From Pseudomonadota bacterium (GTDB taxonomy: Bacteria; Pseudomonadota; Alphaproteobacteria; UBA8366): a stretch of DNA of 64,000 nucleotides. Where the stretch lies: NCBI GenBank assembly GCA_036339585.1, contig JAYZAS010000007.1, positions 62,001 to 126,000 on the forward strand, read 5' to 3'. Numbering within the stretch: the first letter of the stretch is position 1; each line of letters starts with the position of its first letter. A program made the translations under genes and the position numbers. A model generated the notes under the pieces. The model did no database searches, was not told the DNA's origin, and worked only from the letters and a program-made list of their open reading frames with translations. Shown here in pieces: positions 43,592-52,633 of the stretch.

Positions 43592-44455
43592 TTAAAATAC
43601 CCCATATCTTAAGACGATCCAAAGCTTGTGAATCTTGGATAGCACTACTGGTTGTGTAGTTTTACTCCAGCCGCGTGCACGAAGTTTCTTTAAAATTGCC
43701 AAATAGCCATGCATCATTACTACTGCGGGTCGCATGGTTTTTCTCGAACAGCGTGCCATCGCTAATATTGCATCAGTGAAACTATTTTCCGCGATATCGG
43801 CTAAATCATTACATATGAGGTCTATCGTAGGGTGCGACAGCACTGATTTGGGATTTTCATTGCATACACCATGCTTTTTGAGTAGCTCAAGTGGCAAATA
43901 AAGCCGACCCCGGCCTGCATCTTCATGGACATCTCGAAGAATATTTGTGAGTTGCAACGCTAAACCAAGAGACCGTGCAACATCATCGCGCGCAGGATTT
44001 TTTTCGCCAAAAACTCTTACTGATAAAAGGCCAACGGCACCTGCCACTCTTGCACAATAGAGTTTTAGGTTTTCCATTGTTGGGGCACGAAAGTCGTCTT
44101 GCGCATCCATCTCCATTCCATCAATGAGGGCAATAAAATCTTCTTTTCGCAACTGGTATTCTTTGATTGGAATCAGTAGAGCTTTCGCAGTTGGTTTCGT
44201 GGGCCTGCCCTGATATAGGGCCTCTATCTCTTCTCTCCAGGCATTAAGCTGATTTTTTTTCTCCAAATATGGTAGCGGGTCATCTGCGATGTCATCAATC
44301 TCACGACAAAATGAGTAAATTGCAAATATAGCGTCGCGTCTGTCCTGAGTCAGAACCTTCATTCCGCTGATAAATGACGAGCCGGAGGCTTCTACCACTT
44401 TGTAAACGTGAGCCCAAGCTTCGCTTAATTCATCAGACTGTTTACAATTTTCCAC
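43592..44455 (-). CDS. hpnD: Presqualene diphosphate synthase HpnD
   Basis: 287 residues of the squalene/phytoene synthase fold. The two aspartate-rich motifs are CREIDDIADDP (about residues 50-60) and LTNILRDVHEDAGRGRLYLP (about 170-190). HpnD joins two farnesyl diphosphates into presqualene diphosphate. It is 33 bases after dxs on the same strand and 4 bases before hpnE. Confidence 0.95.
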   Translation of the reverse strand: MENCKQSDELSEAWAHVYKVVEASGSSFISGMKVLTQDRRDAIFAIYSFCREIDDIADDPLPYLEKKNQLNAWREEIEALYQGRPTKPTAKALLIPIKEYQLRKEDFIALIDGMEMDAQDDFRAPTMENLKLYCARVAGAVGLLSVRVFGEKNPARDDVARSLGLALQLTNILRDVHEDAGRGRLYLPLELLKKHGVCNENPKSVLSHPTIDLICNDLADIAENSFTDAILAMARCSRKTMRPAVVMMHGYLAILKKLRARGWSKTTQPVVLSKIHKLWIVLRYGVF

Positions 44456-44488
44456 TGCGTGCTCTAATACCCGTCAGTAAAAGCAGAA

Positions 44489-46408
44489 CTATGCGCGTTT
44501 AGACTGTTCTGTCAAAATCTCTTCGCCTAATGCAGCTAGAGCTGTCGCCTCAATGTGTTTTGCATTAAGTTGAGCTTCCTCATACATGTCATAAGGACTG
44601 GCTTGATCCTGAAATTTATCCGGTAATGTCATTGGACGGACTTTAAGGCTCGGACGAATAAGATCGTTACGAACAAGATGATCTAGAACCCGAGATGCAA
44701 AACCGCCTATTGAACCCTCTTCTATGGTAATTAATACTTCGTGTTCCCGCGCCAATCTTTCTAGGAGTTCGGTGTCCAAAGGCTTCGCGAACCGCGCATC
44801 CGCAATGGTCGTGGATAATCCTTTTGCCTCTAAATTATCCGCCGCCCTCTGAACCTCAACCATACGGCCACCATAAGAAAGAATCGCAAGTTTAGAGCCT
44901 TCACGCACTATGCGTCCTTTCCCGATTTCGAGAACTTCACCAATTTCTGGCATTTCCACACCAACAGACTCTCCGCGTGGAAAACGGAATGCGCAGGGAC
45001 CCTCATCATATGCAACTGCTGTCGCAACCATATGGCAAAGCTCAGCTTCGTCAGCGCATGCCATGAGAACAAAGTTAGGCAAACAGCCTAGATATGCAAT
45101 ATCGAATGATCCTGCGTGGGTTTGCCCATCGGAACCCACTAGTCCAGCGCGGTCTATTGCAAACCGAACTGGTAATTTTTGAATTGCAACATCGTGTACG
45201 ACTTGATCAAAAGCGCGCTGCAGGAATGTAGAATATATTGCGGCAAATGGCTTATAACCTTCAGCTGCCAGTCCTGCAGCAAAGGTAACCGCGTGTTGCT
45301 CAGCAATACCTACATCGAACATACGTTCTGGATGCACTTTCTCAAAAAGATCCATGCCGGTGCCATCAGGCATAGCTCCTGTAAGCCCCACAATCTTATC
45401 ATCCATATTGGCGTGTTTTATGAGGTTTTCCGCAAAAACTTTTGTGTAAGCTGGTGCATTTGATATTCCTTTATTTTGCTCCCCACTCGACACATCAAAG
45501 CTTGCAACCCCATGATAGCGATGGGTGCTATTTTCGGCGGGTTCGTAACCTTTGCCTTTCACCGTAACTGCATGAAGTAACACCGGCCCCGGCAATTCGG
45601 ATTCCTTTAAATTTTTAAGAACCGGTATTAGATGGGACAGGTTATGTCCATCTATCGGGCCGACATAATAAAAACCTAACTCCTCGAACAGTGTGCCGCC
45701 CGTAAACATTCCACGGGCGTATTCTTCGGCACGTTTAGCAGCCATTTCTATTGGGTGAGGTAACTTTTCTGCAATTTCATGACCTAGTTCACGTAACCCT
45801 CGATATTGTTTTGATGATAGGAGCCGTGTAAGATAACTGTTAAGAGCACCTACCGGCGGCGCTATGGACATCTCATTATCATTTAGAATTACGATCATAC
45901 GATTACCATTGGCGCCAGCGTTATTCATCGCTTCGTATGCCATGCCGGCAGTCATGGACCCGTCTCCAATTACCGCTACAACGTCGTTATCTTTCCCGGA
46001 AAAGTCCCGTCCTTGAGCAAAGCCTAAACCGGCAGAGATGGATGTCGAAGAGTGCGCCGCACCAAATGGATCATATTCGCTTTCTGACCGCTTAGTAAAA
46101 CCGGACAGCCCATCCTTTTGCCGGATCGTGCGGATGCGATCGCGACGGCCAGTCAATATTTTATGTGGGTAGCATTGATGGCCAACATCCCAAATTAGAA
46201 TATCGTCCGGGGTATTAAAGACATAGTGTATGGCTGTGGTAAGCTCCACGACACCAAGACTGGCCCCAAGGTGACCGCCGGTTTGTGAGACTGCATCGAT
46301 AAGTTCAGCACGAAGCTCATCAGCAATTTGACGTAAATCCTCTACTTTAAATTTACGTAAATCGGCAGGAAATTTAATTTGATCGAGTAATGGAGTTTCA
46401 ATACCCAC
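44489..46408 (-). CDS. dxs: 1-deoxy-D-xylulose-5-phosphate synthase
   Basis: 639 residues from a GTG at 46406-46408, chosen because GGGAG lies eight bases upstream and the family's N-terminal TPLLD..PADLR then begins at residue 4; in-frame ATG (46432) and TTG (46444) would add 8 or 12 residues without a ribosome binding site. Motifs are [35 protein letters not shown] (thiamine-diphosphate site) and [15 protein letters not shown] in the pyrimidine domain. The enzyme condenses pyruvate and glyceraldehyde 3-phosphate, the first MEP step. It stands between hpnC and hpnD, so isoprenoid supply and squalene synthesis are likely cotranscribed. Confidence 0.97.
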   Translation of the reverse strand: MGIETPLLDQIKFPADLRKFKVEDLRQIADELRAELIDAVSQTGGHLGASLGVVELTTAIHYVFNTPDDILIWDVGHQCYPHKILTGRRDRIRTIRQKDGLSGFTKRSESEYDPFGAAHSSTSISAGLGFAQGRDFSGKDNDVVAVIGDGSMTAGMAYEAMNNAGANGNRMIVILNDNEMSIAPPVGALNSYLTRLLSSKQYRGLRELGHEIAEKLPHPIEMAAKRAEEYARGMFTGGTLFEELGFYYVGPIDGHNLSHLIPVLKNLKESELPGPVLLHAVTVKGKGYEPAENSTHRYHGVASFDVSSGEQNKGISNAPAYTKVFAENLIKHANMDDKIVGLTGAMPDGTGMDLFEKVHPERMFDVGIAEQHAVTFAAGLAAEGYKPFAAIYSTFLQRAFDQVVHDVAIQKLPVRFAIDRAGLVGSDGQTHAGSFDIAYLGCLPNFVLMACADEAELCHMVATAVAYDEGPCAFRFPRGESVGVEMPEIGEVLEIGKGRIVREGSKLAILSYGGRMVEVQRAADNLEAKGLSTTIADARFAKPLDTELLERLAREHEVLITIEEGSIGGFASRVLDHLVRNDLIRPSLKVRPMTLPDKFQDQASPYDMYEEAQLNAKHIEATALAALGEEILTEQSKRA

Positions 46409-46436
46409 GGCTAATGCTCCCGCTTTTAGCATTTTT

Positions 46437-46451
46437 GTCAGCAATGCTGAC
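46437..46451. promoter_or_regulatory. Palindrome upstream of dxs
   Basis: GTCAGCAATGCTGAC is a perfect palindrome with seven-base arms around one base. It ends 28 bases before the preferred GTG start of dxs. A second, looser inverted repeat (TTTTGGT/ACCAAAA, 46469-46491) lies just upstream. Operator or leader hairpin are both possible. Confidence 0.4.
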
Positions 46452-46672
46452 GTTCAGATGTTAGTGTCTTTTGGTATATCGATAACCAAAACAGTTACCT
46501 TGCGATCATTCGAAAGTCATCTCTTTTTTAGATCCTAGCAGATATTCAACGAAAATTACTAGCAGAGATCACTCTTAATGTTGGCCTCAAAATGAAGTAT
46601 TTTTTTCTAGAAAAGGTTGGATGGTAGGGAGCGCAATGTGTTATCACGGAAAGCCTGTTCTCGCAATAATGG

Positions 46673-47545
46673 TCAACGATTTCTTAGCCCGGAAAAGAAA
46701 CCAGAAAGGCAACAACTAAAAAATTGTATTTTATTTAACTCAACTCGGGATGCGATAGGATCATTTGCGCGCAATTTTTCAGATAATTTGCATGCAATTT
46801 TAATAATAGTCGCCGATTCCATGGCTAATCGTTTACTTTTCAACTTATTTGGTAAAGTTTTCGCTTCAATAAGAAGATCATCTGTAGCATCGAGGCATTT
46901 ATCTAGCACGATCCGTAAGTTCGCAGATGTGTATTTATTATTAAGGGCATCGGGTGTTACTTTTTCTTGTGTTAGCCATTCTGTGGGAAGGTAAACACGA
47001 TCCATAAATTTGTAATCATCCGAACAATCCTGAAGATGGTTGATAACCTGTAGTGCATTACAAAGAGCGTCGCTAGCAGGATACCCGGACGGTTCTTCTC
47101 CGTGGATGTCAAGCAGATACCGTCCAACGGGTGCTGCTGAATGATTGCAATAATCGATCAATTCACTCCAGTCTTCGTAGCGATTCTTTGTTGCGTCTTG
47201 CTTGAAGGCAATAATTAGATCGCAACAATGTTGATCAGTAACCCCACATTCAATGAGGCTTTTGCGAATTGCATGCCCCTTTTGAAAAGCTGGGTCATCG
47301 TTTTTCCCACGGACAGCATCCTCAAACCCCTCTAGTCTTTGGACTTTTTCGCTAGGCGTCAGTAGTGGGTTATCCGCAACATCATCAATAGCGCGAGCAT
47401 ATGCGTAGAATATTGCTACATGTGGACGCAGTGAGGCCGGAAGGAATATAGATCCGACCGGAAAATTTTCATCATTCGGTCCTTTACCTGACGGTGTTTC
47501 GGCTGTTGTCAAAGATGTATCTGTCATGGCACTTTTACTTAACAT
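46673..47545 (-). CDS. hpnC: Hydroxysqualene synthase HpnC
   Basis: 290 residues of the squalene/phytoene synthase fold with DXXXD-type motifs RAIDDVADNP (about residues 50-59) and HLQDCSDDYKFMDRVYLP (about 167-184). Paralogous to HpnD, it converts presqualene diphosphate to hydroxysqualene. It starts the hpnC-dxs-hpnD-hpnE-shc-hpnG run, and is divergent from ispG across 57 bases. Confidence 0.93.
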   Translation of the reverse strand: MLSKSAMTDTSLTTAETPSGKGPNDENFPVGSIFLPASLRPHVAIFYAYARAIDDVADNPLLTPSEKVQRLEGFEDAVRGKNDDPAFQKGHAIRKSLIECGVTDQHCCDLIIAFKQDATKNRYEDWSELIDYCNHSAAPVGRYLLDIHGEEPSGYPASDALCNALQVINHLQDCSDDYKFMDRVYLPTEWLTQEKVTPDALNNKYTSANLRIVLDKCLDATDDLLIEAKTLPNKLKSKRLAMESATIIKIACKLSEKLRANDPIASRVELNKIQFFSCCLSGFFSGLRNR

Positions 47546-47602
47546 AAATTGTAATATGAGTATGATATCACCATTCTCAGAGCAAGACGTCAGTTTTAAA
47601 AA

Positions 47603-48895
47603 ATGGATAGGGCAGGCACGATGTCGCCAAATACAGGATTAGCGCCCCGGCGCAAAAGCGCAGGAGTTAAGGTAGGCAATGTGATGGTTGGCGGTGACGC
47701 ACCCGTCGTGGTGCAATCGATGACCAACACGGACACTGCAGATGCGGACAGTACGGCTCAGCAGGTAGCTGATTTGCATCGGGCCGGATCTGAGGTTGTA
47801 AGGATAACCGTAGATCGCGAGGATGCCGCAAAAGCGGTCCCTTACATTCGGGAGAAGCTCGATAATTGGGGCTTTGATGTCCCGCTTGTAGGAGATTTTC
47901 ACTATATTGGGCATCAATTACTGACTAAATATCCGGATTGTGCAGAAGCTTTGGCAAAGTACCGTATTAACCCGGGCAATGTTGGCCGTCGTGCTAAGAA
48001 GGACAGTCAGTTTTCGACTATGATCGACGTGGCTTTGAAGTATGACCGTCCGGTTAGAATTGGAGTTAATCTGGGTAGCCTGGACGAAGAACTCCTTGTC
48101 AAGTTAATGGATGAGAACGCCAAGGCAGAACATCCCAAAGACGCTGCAGTTGTCACGCATGAGGCATTAGTTGAGTCCGCTTTGTCAAATGCGAAGCGAG
48201 CAGAAGAACTAGGTATGTCAAAGAACAAAATCATCCTCTCATGCAAGGTTAGTGAAGTTCAGGGAATGGTGGCTGCATATCAGAGCTTAGCGGCTCAATC
48301 TAACTACGCTCTTCATTTAGGGCTTACAGAGGCCGGGATGGGTTCCAAGGGGATCGTCAGCTCAACCGCAGCTTTGGCGGTGCTTCTCCAGCAAGGAATT
48401 GGTGATACCATACGCATTTCCCTTACACCTGAGCCGGGTGGTGATAGAACCGAAGAAGTAATAGTGGCACAAGAAGTGCTGCAAACAATGGGTTTAAGGT
48501 CTTTCATGCCATTGGTTACAGCATGTCCGGGTTGTGGTCGAACTACCAGTACAGTATTTCAGACTTTAGCCGCCAAAATTCAGGCATATATCAGAGAAAG
48601 AATGCCTGATTGGCGAAATACATATCCTGGCGTTGAGGAGTTAAACCTAGCTGTGATGGGCTGTATCGTTAACGGTCCTGGTGAAAGCAAAATGGCTGAT
48701 ATTGGTATCAGCTTGCCTGGCACGGGCGAACAGCCAGCAGCGCCTGTTTTTATTGATGGCAAAAAGGCGATGACACTACGTGGTCCTAACATTGCTGAAG
48801 AGTTTCAAGATTTGGTAGAAGAGTACATCCAAAATCGTTTCGGAAACAAAAATCATGACAATGCTAGAATAGCTAGTCGTCCAGCAGCGGAATAG
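47603..48895 (+). CDS. ispG: 4-hydroxy-3-methylbut-2-en-1-yl diphosphate synthase (flavodoxin)
   Basis: 430 residues. [21 protein letters not shown] opens the TIM-barrel domain and RINPGNVG and GVNLGSLD follow. The [4Fe-4S] domain has [11 protein letters not shown] with two cysteines and [11 protein letters not shown] with the third. The enzyme makes HMBPP from methylerythritol cyclodiphosphate. The first ATG lacks a ribosome binding site; an in-frame ATG at 47621 has AGGGCAGG upstream and may be the real start. Confidence 0.97.
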   Translation: MDRAGTMSPNTGLAPRRKSAGVKVGNVMVGGDAPVVVQSMTNTDTADADSTAQQVADLHRAGSEVVRITVDREDAAKAVPYIREKLDNWGFDVPLVGDFHYIGHQLLTKYPDCAEALAKYRINPGNVGRRAKKDSQFSTMIDVALKYDRPVRIGVNLGSLDEELLVKLMDENAKAEHPKDAAVVTHEALVESALSNAKRAEELGMSKNKIILSCKVSEVQGMVAAYQSLAAQSNYALHLGLTEAGMGSKGIVSSTAALAVLLQQGIGDTIRISLTPEPGGDRTEEVIVAQEVLQTMGLRSFMPLVTACPGCGRTTSTVFQTLAAKIQAYIRERMPDWRNTYPGVEELNLAVMGCIVNGPGESKMADIGISLPGTGEQPAAPVFIDGKKAMTLRGPNIAEEFQDLVEEYIQNRFGNKNHDNARIASRPAAE

Positions 48896-48900
48896 GTGTT

Positions 48901-49371
48901 TTATTCTGCCAGGCTGATATTATTCGCTACTGTTATCTTTCCATCATTTAGTATTTCACATCTAACACCACCTTTGTCCCATAAAGCGGCTTTTAGCCCT
49001 GGCTTCCGGAGCTTGCCCTCGAGGTAGCCGCATGGCTGGCAGAGCCTATGCACTTTGAGTTCTACTGTGCCAATTGAGATAAATTTTCCGACAAGAGAAT
49101 TTAGGCGTATTCCTTGAGAAATAACATTTCTGCGACATTGCTCCGGTAAGCAGCTGATGTCTGGAAAATGTTTTAGCGCCTCTAATTCTTCAATTTCGAT
49201 AATAGTTAATTGCCTTCCCGGCTCAGATTTTTTTGAATACGTGCCTGTTCCTAATGCATAACGGTCTCCCTCTATTCCTTCACCGGCGAGACAGGATAGA
49301 TGATCTGCTGAGATCATTTTGTCCCCTCCATTAGGGGTCGTGAAGAGGGAGATGACTTTTCCATTGATCAT
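48901..49371 (-). CDS. MOSC-domain protein
   Basis: About 156 residues from the ATG at 49369-49371. The MOSC fold is shown by GKVISLFTTPNGG, AGEGIEGDRYALGTG, QLTIIEIEELEAL, CRRNVISQGIRLNSLVGKFISIG and the cysteine-bearing HRLCQPCGYLEGKL. In MOSC proteins the conserved cysteine binds molybdenum cofactor or sulfur. It ends the UbiD operon, and a molybdenum hydroxylase is encoded across the divergent spacer, which could give it a substrate. MOSC proteins also act in N-hydroxylated base reduction, so the role is open. A TTG at 49395 is an alternative start. Confidence 0.85.
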   Translation of the reverse strand: MINGKVISLFTTPNGGDKMISADHLSCLAGEGIEGDRYALGTGTYSKKSEPGRQLTIIEIEELEALKHFPDISCLPEQCRRNVISQGIRLNSLVGKFISIGTVELKVHRLCQPCGYLEGKLRKPGLKAALWDKGGVRCEILNDGKITVANNISLAE

Positions 49372-49398
49372 TTTAAAAAGTATCCTTTCTATCAATCA

Positions 49399-50634
49399 CT
49401 AGGATTTGGCGCCTTTTAGTAGATCGCGAAGTGGAATGTCATCATCTTTTAAGTCAGACTCTGAAAACGGCAGTTGTGCGCTAATCATTCTACGTGCTAC
49501 TCGCATATCCCGTTGACGATTGATTGAGAATGCCGATTTAATTACGCCACCTTCAACTTGGAATGCGGTGCAATCCCGTCCGTTGATGTCCCCCCGAATT
49601 ATGAGATTATTCCATTTTTCCGTAAAACCAGCAATCTGCAGGTTTACATCAAACTGATCTGTCCACATCCATGGTACTTTATTGTAAGCCTTGAGCTCAT
49701 TACACATCGTGCGAGCTGCTGCTAATGCTTGGTCCTGGGCGTTGAGCCATGCTTCAAGTCGAATGTGACGCCCAAGCATTGGATTAAAATGGTTTGTATT
49801 GTCTCCGGCTGCGAAGATATATGGGTTTGAAGTACGCGCGTACTCGTCCACCACGATGCCGTTATCTATCTTTAACTCGGCGCTTTCTGCAAGATTAGTT
49901 TCCGGTAAAATACCAATGCCAACTATTACAGCATCAGCAGTAATTTTTTCTCCAGAATTTGTGATCACTTCATTTACTTCATTTTTGCCAAAGAACTCTT
50001 TAATGCTTTGGTTCAATCTCACTGAGACATTATTGTCCGCATGAAGTTTTAAAAAAACATCTGATGCCTCGGCTGGGAGGGACCGCCCCATTAATCTTGA
50101 GCTGGCTTCAAATACAATAACCTCTGCTCCTCTCATGCGGGCACTGGCGGCAACCTCAAGTCCAATGAATCCTCCACCTACGACCAATATCCGTGCGCCT
50201 TCGTTGAGATTGCCCTCTACGGCGCGGCTATCTTCAATAGTCCTTAACGTTAGTATATTGTCTAATTCTGAGCCGGGGAGATCAAGCGTTTGTGGACGAC
50301 CACCAGTGGTGAGTAACAGTTTGTCATAATGGATTGATTCACCATTATTTAACAGGACAAGTTTTGTCTCAGCATCAATGGACACAGCGGTCCTTTCAAG
50401 CAAGATATCAATATTTAGGTCATTGTAATAATCGGCATCACGAATTAATTGAAATTTACTGTCGTTTGGTGAATGCAGCAAATCTTTTGAAAGGGGGGGG
50501 CGTTCGTAAGGAAATGTTGCCTCCTCTCCGATTAATGTTACACGTCCTTCATGACCAAAGTTTCGAAATGATTGCACTGCCACGCCCCCAGCATGACCAG
50601 CACCTATGACTACAAAATGCTCCTCTTTTGACAT
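49399..50634 (-). CDS. FAD-dependent ferredoxin/rubredoxin reductase-type oxidoreductase
   Basis: 411 residues. Two dinucleotide-binding motifs are present: VVIGAGHAGGVAVQSF (residues 8-23, FAD) and ILVVGGGFIGLEVAASARMRG (about 149-169, NADH), plus YERPPLSKDLL and the closing IFAAGDNTN block. This is the plan of the ferredoxin-reductase components of Rieske dioxygenases and P450 systems. No partner oxygenase or ferredoxin is in the window; the 2Fe-2S subunit of the nearby molybdenum hydroxylase is not a ferredoxin. It is fifth of six genes in the UbiD operon. Confidence 0.9.
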   Translation of the reverse strand: MSKEEHFVVIGAGHAGGVAVQSFRNFGHEGRVTLIGEEATFPYERPPLSKDLLHSPNDSKFQLIRDADYYNDLNIDILLERTAVSIDAETKLVLLNNGESIHYDKLLLTTGGRPQTLDLPGSELDNILTLRTIEDSRAVEGNLNEGARILVVGGGFIGLEVAASARMRGAEVIVFEASSRLMGRSLPAEASDVFLKLHADNNVSVRLNQSIKEFFGKNEVNEVITNSGEKITADAVIVGIGILPETNLAESAELKIDNGIVVDEYARTSNPYIFAAGDNTNHFNPMLGRHIRLEAWLNAQDQALAAARTMCNELKAYNKVPWMWTDQFDVNLQIAGFTEKWNNLIIRGDINGRDCTAFQVEGGVIKSAFSINRQRDMRVARRMISAQLPFSESDLKDDDIPLRDLLKGAKS

Positions 50635-50773
50635 ATTAATTTAATCCTCTAAACGCCGAGATTATGTCTGGTGAATGAATAATCGGAAGGTGTAACGTCT
50701 TGCCGCAGGCAAACATAACGAAAAAAAAACACTAAACAACAAGATCTTAAAACACCACTCTGAATACCTTATA

Positions 50774-52603
50774 TCAGTTTAACGCTGTACGAATATCAAC
50801 CAAAACTACGCTACCATCAATAACTTCGAGCACTGCTTTTTTGAGTGTAGGCGCTATTTCTGTTGGTTTTTTAATCGGGCCGTGCGCTTTAGCTCCGTAG
50901 GCGCGTGCGATCATGGCGAAGTCAACATCTGGGTTGATCATTTTTTGACCTATCCATGCATTCTCTTCCGGACGTTTTCGTTCGTCCGCAAGTTTACGTT
51001 GATGTTCCTCGTCATTTCCAAAGGAAGTATTGTTATGAAGTATTATTAAGGCCGGAATGTTGTAGTGGGCAGCTGTCCACAGTGCTGCGGGATTCATAGT
51101 AAAATCCCCATCCCCCATGATCGCCACGGTAAATTTTCCCATGTCGCGAGCGGCGAGAGCTGAACCTATAACTCCACCAGGACCATAACCAACCCCACCA
51201 CCGGCATTATTGCCGAGATAACGAGCACAACCATCGAACTGCCAAATTCCCTCATACCAGCTACGATAGTTACGGTTTGCAAGAATATAGTCTTTATCTT
51301 GAACGGCGTTATACACTTCATAGATTAACCGTGGAACCGAAATAGGATCGTTGTCAAAGTTATCTTCTAAGATTTTCCTTTGACGAGAACGAAGTGCTCT
51401 ATGGCGTTTTGCGAGAGCTTTGGCACGCATTGCGGCTGTATCGATCCAATGTTCATTCTGGTTTGCTCGGGATTTAAGCTCGCCAAGTAATTGCTTTAAA
51501 CCGTAGATAGGATCAGCGCATAAGTGCACATCAACTGGAGGCAAGGCGCCTCCAATAGCAGCCCACTTGTCTATTGAAAAATCATTAAGCGATAGGTCTA
51601 TAATCTTTTTATTGTGCCCTTCAGCTTCAGTAACCATTACTCCGTAACCGCCCCCGCGAGCAGCACCGTAATTCCCAAGCATGTCGGCAATATCTTGGTT
51701 GTCTACGACCAGTATTAAATCCGCCTCACTTCGAACTTTAGTCTCCTTACTAGCACCAAATCCGCCAGTCATATTTTGTGGATGATCAGTGGCTAAATTG
51801 ACTACATCTTTGCCTTCTTGGAACGCGGAACCTGTGAGCTCTACCAATTCTTTCAAAACATCAGTAGTGCCGGGTAAACGTCCGCAGCGTCCGCCCAATA
51901 CCAAGGGTTTGTTTGCTCGAATGAATAAGTCGGCTGCTGTTTGTATACTTCCTTCCGGTGCTGCAATAGGAGGAATATCAGAGTAGCGGGGTAATGCCAT
52001 ATTAGGCATTTCCAGATCCTCATCGATCGTCGCCTCTTGCAATCCGGTATCTAGCGACAAATAACTTAGCCCCATTGGGGCTGTGCAAGCTAATCGATAG
52101 GCTTTTGCAAGTGAATTGAGGACTGCTTGTTGTGTGGGAGGCTCGTCGGTCCATTTGGTATATGGTTGCATAATTTGTGATTGATTATTCGCGCTATGGA
52201 GCCAGTCAATAAAGCGTCTTTCAGCCGGATCCATTGGCCCAGAGCCGCCAATAACGATCATCGGGATTCGATCGGCAAAGGCATTCCAAAATGACATAAT
52301 GGCATGTTGAAGTCCCACTAAGTTGTGCAGTATTACGCAAGCAGGCTTGTTAGTAACCTTTGCGTAGCCATGTGCCATAGAAACAGCAATTTCTTCATGC
52401 GGGCAAAGAATCATCTCTGGCTTTTTATTGCCGCTGTAGTTTACTAACGAATCATGGAGGCCACGAAAGGTTGAGCCAGGGGTTAACGTAACGTAATCAA
52501 AACCCATCTCTCCAAGCATATCTGCCATAATGTCAGAACCGTATTGGGGGGCTATTTTTTTGTCGGGCAAATTGACGGGGATTTCTGAGGGGCGTTTCTT
52601 CAT
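50774..52603 (-). CDS. Thiamine-diphosphate-dependent enzyme (acetolactate synthase/benzoylformate decarboxylase-like)
   Basis: 609 residues with three domains. The Pyr domain contains the cofactor-activating glutamate in CPHEEIAVSMAHGYAK (about residue 70). The central domain includes ANKPLVLGGRCGRLPG. The PP domain has GDGDFTMNPAALWTAAHYN and ends HNN, the metal-diphosphate motif. It resembles the broad group annotated as acetolactate-synthase-like but lacks evidence for a true IlvB role and has no IlvN partner. It lies 30 bases after a UbiD gene and probably acts on a 2-keto acid related to the UbiD substrates. It is not recognisable as sulfoacetaldehyde acetyltransferase. Confidence 0.87.
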   Translation of the reverse strand: MKKRPSEIPVNLPDKKIAPQYGSDIMADMLGEMGFDYVTLTPGSTFRGLHDSLVNYSGNKKPEMILCPHEEIAVSMAHGYAKVTNKPACVILHNLVGLQHAIMSFWNAFADRIPMIVIGGSGPMDPAERRFIDWLHSANNQSQIMQPYTKWTDEPPTQQAVLNSLAKAYRLACTAPMGLSYLSLDTGLQEATIDEDLEMPNMALPRYSDIPPIAAPEGSIQTAADLFIRANKPLVLGGRCGRLPGTTDVLKELVELTGSAFQEGKDVVNLATDHPQNMTGGFGASKETKVRSEADLILVVDNQDIADMLGNYGAARGGGYGVMVTEAEGHNKKIIDLSLNDFSIDKWAAIGGALPPVDVHLCADPIYGLKQLLGELKSRANQNEHWIDTAAMRAKALAKRHRALRSRQRKILEDNFDNDPISVPRLIYEVYNAVQDKDYILANRNYRSWYEGIWQFDGCARYLGNNAGGGVGYGPGGVIGSALAARDMGKFTVAIMGDGDFTMNPAALWTAAHYNIPALIILHNNTSFGNDEEHQRKLADERKRPEENAWIGQKMINPDVDFAMIARAYGAKAHGPIKKPTEIAPTLKKAVLEVIDGSVVLVDIRTALN

Positions 52604-52633
52604 GTTAACGATCTTTCTGTCATTTTTATTATT

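Noticed and set aside
50635-50773. TTGCC/GGCAA hairpin with a nine-base homopolymer as a terminator within the UbiD operon
   Set aside because: On the minus strand the T-run precedes the hairpin, and on the plus strand no transcript is expected to end there.
50774-52603. Thiamine-diphosphate enzyme as sulfoacetaldehyde acetyltransferase (Xsc)
   Set aside because: No Xsc-specific features are recognisable and it is embedded in the UbiD operon, not near ComDE.
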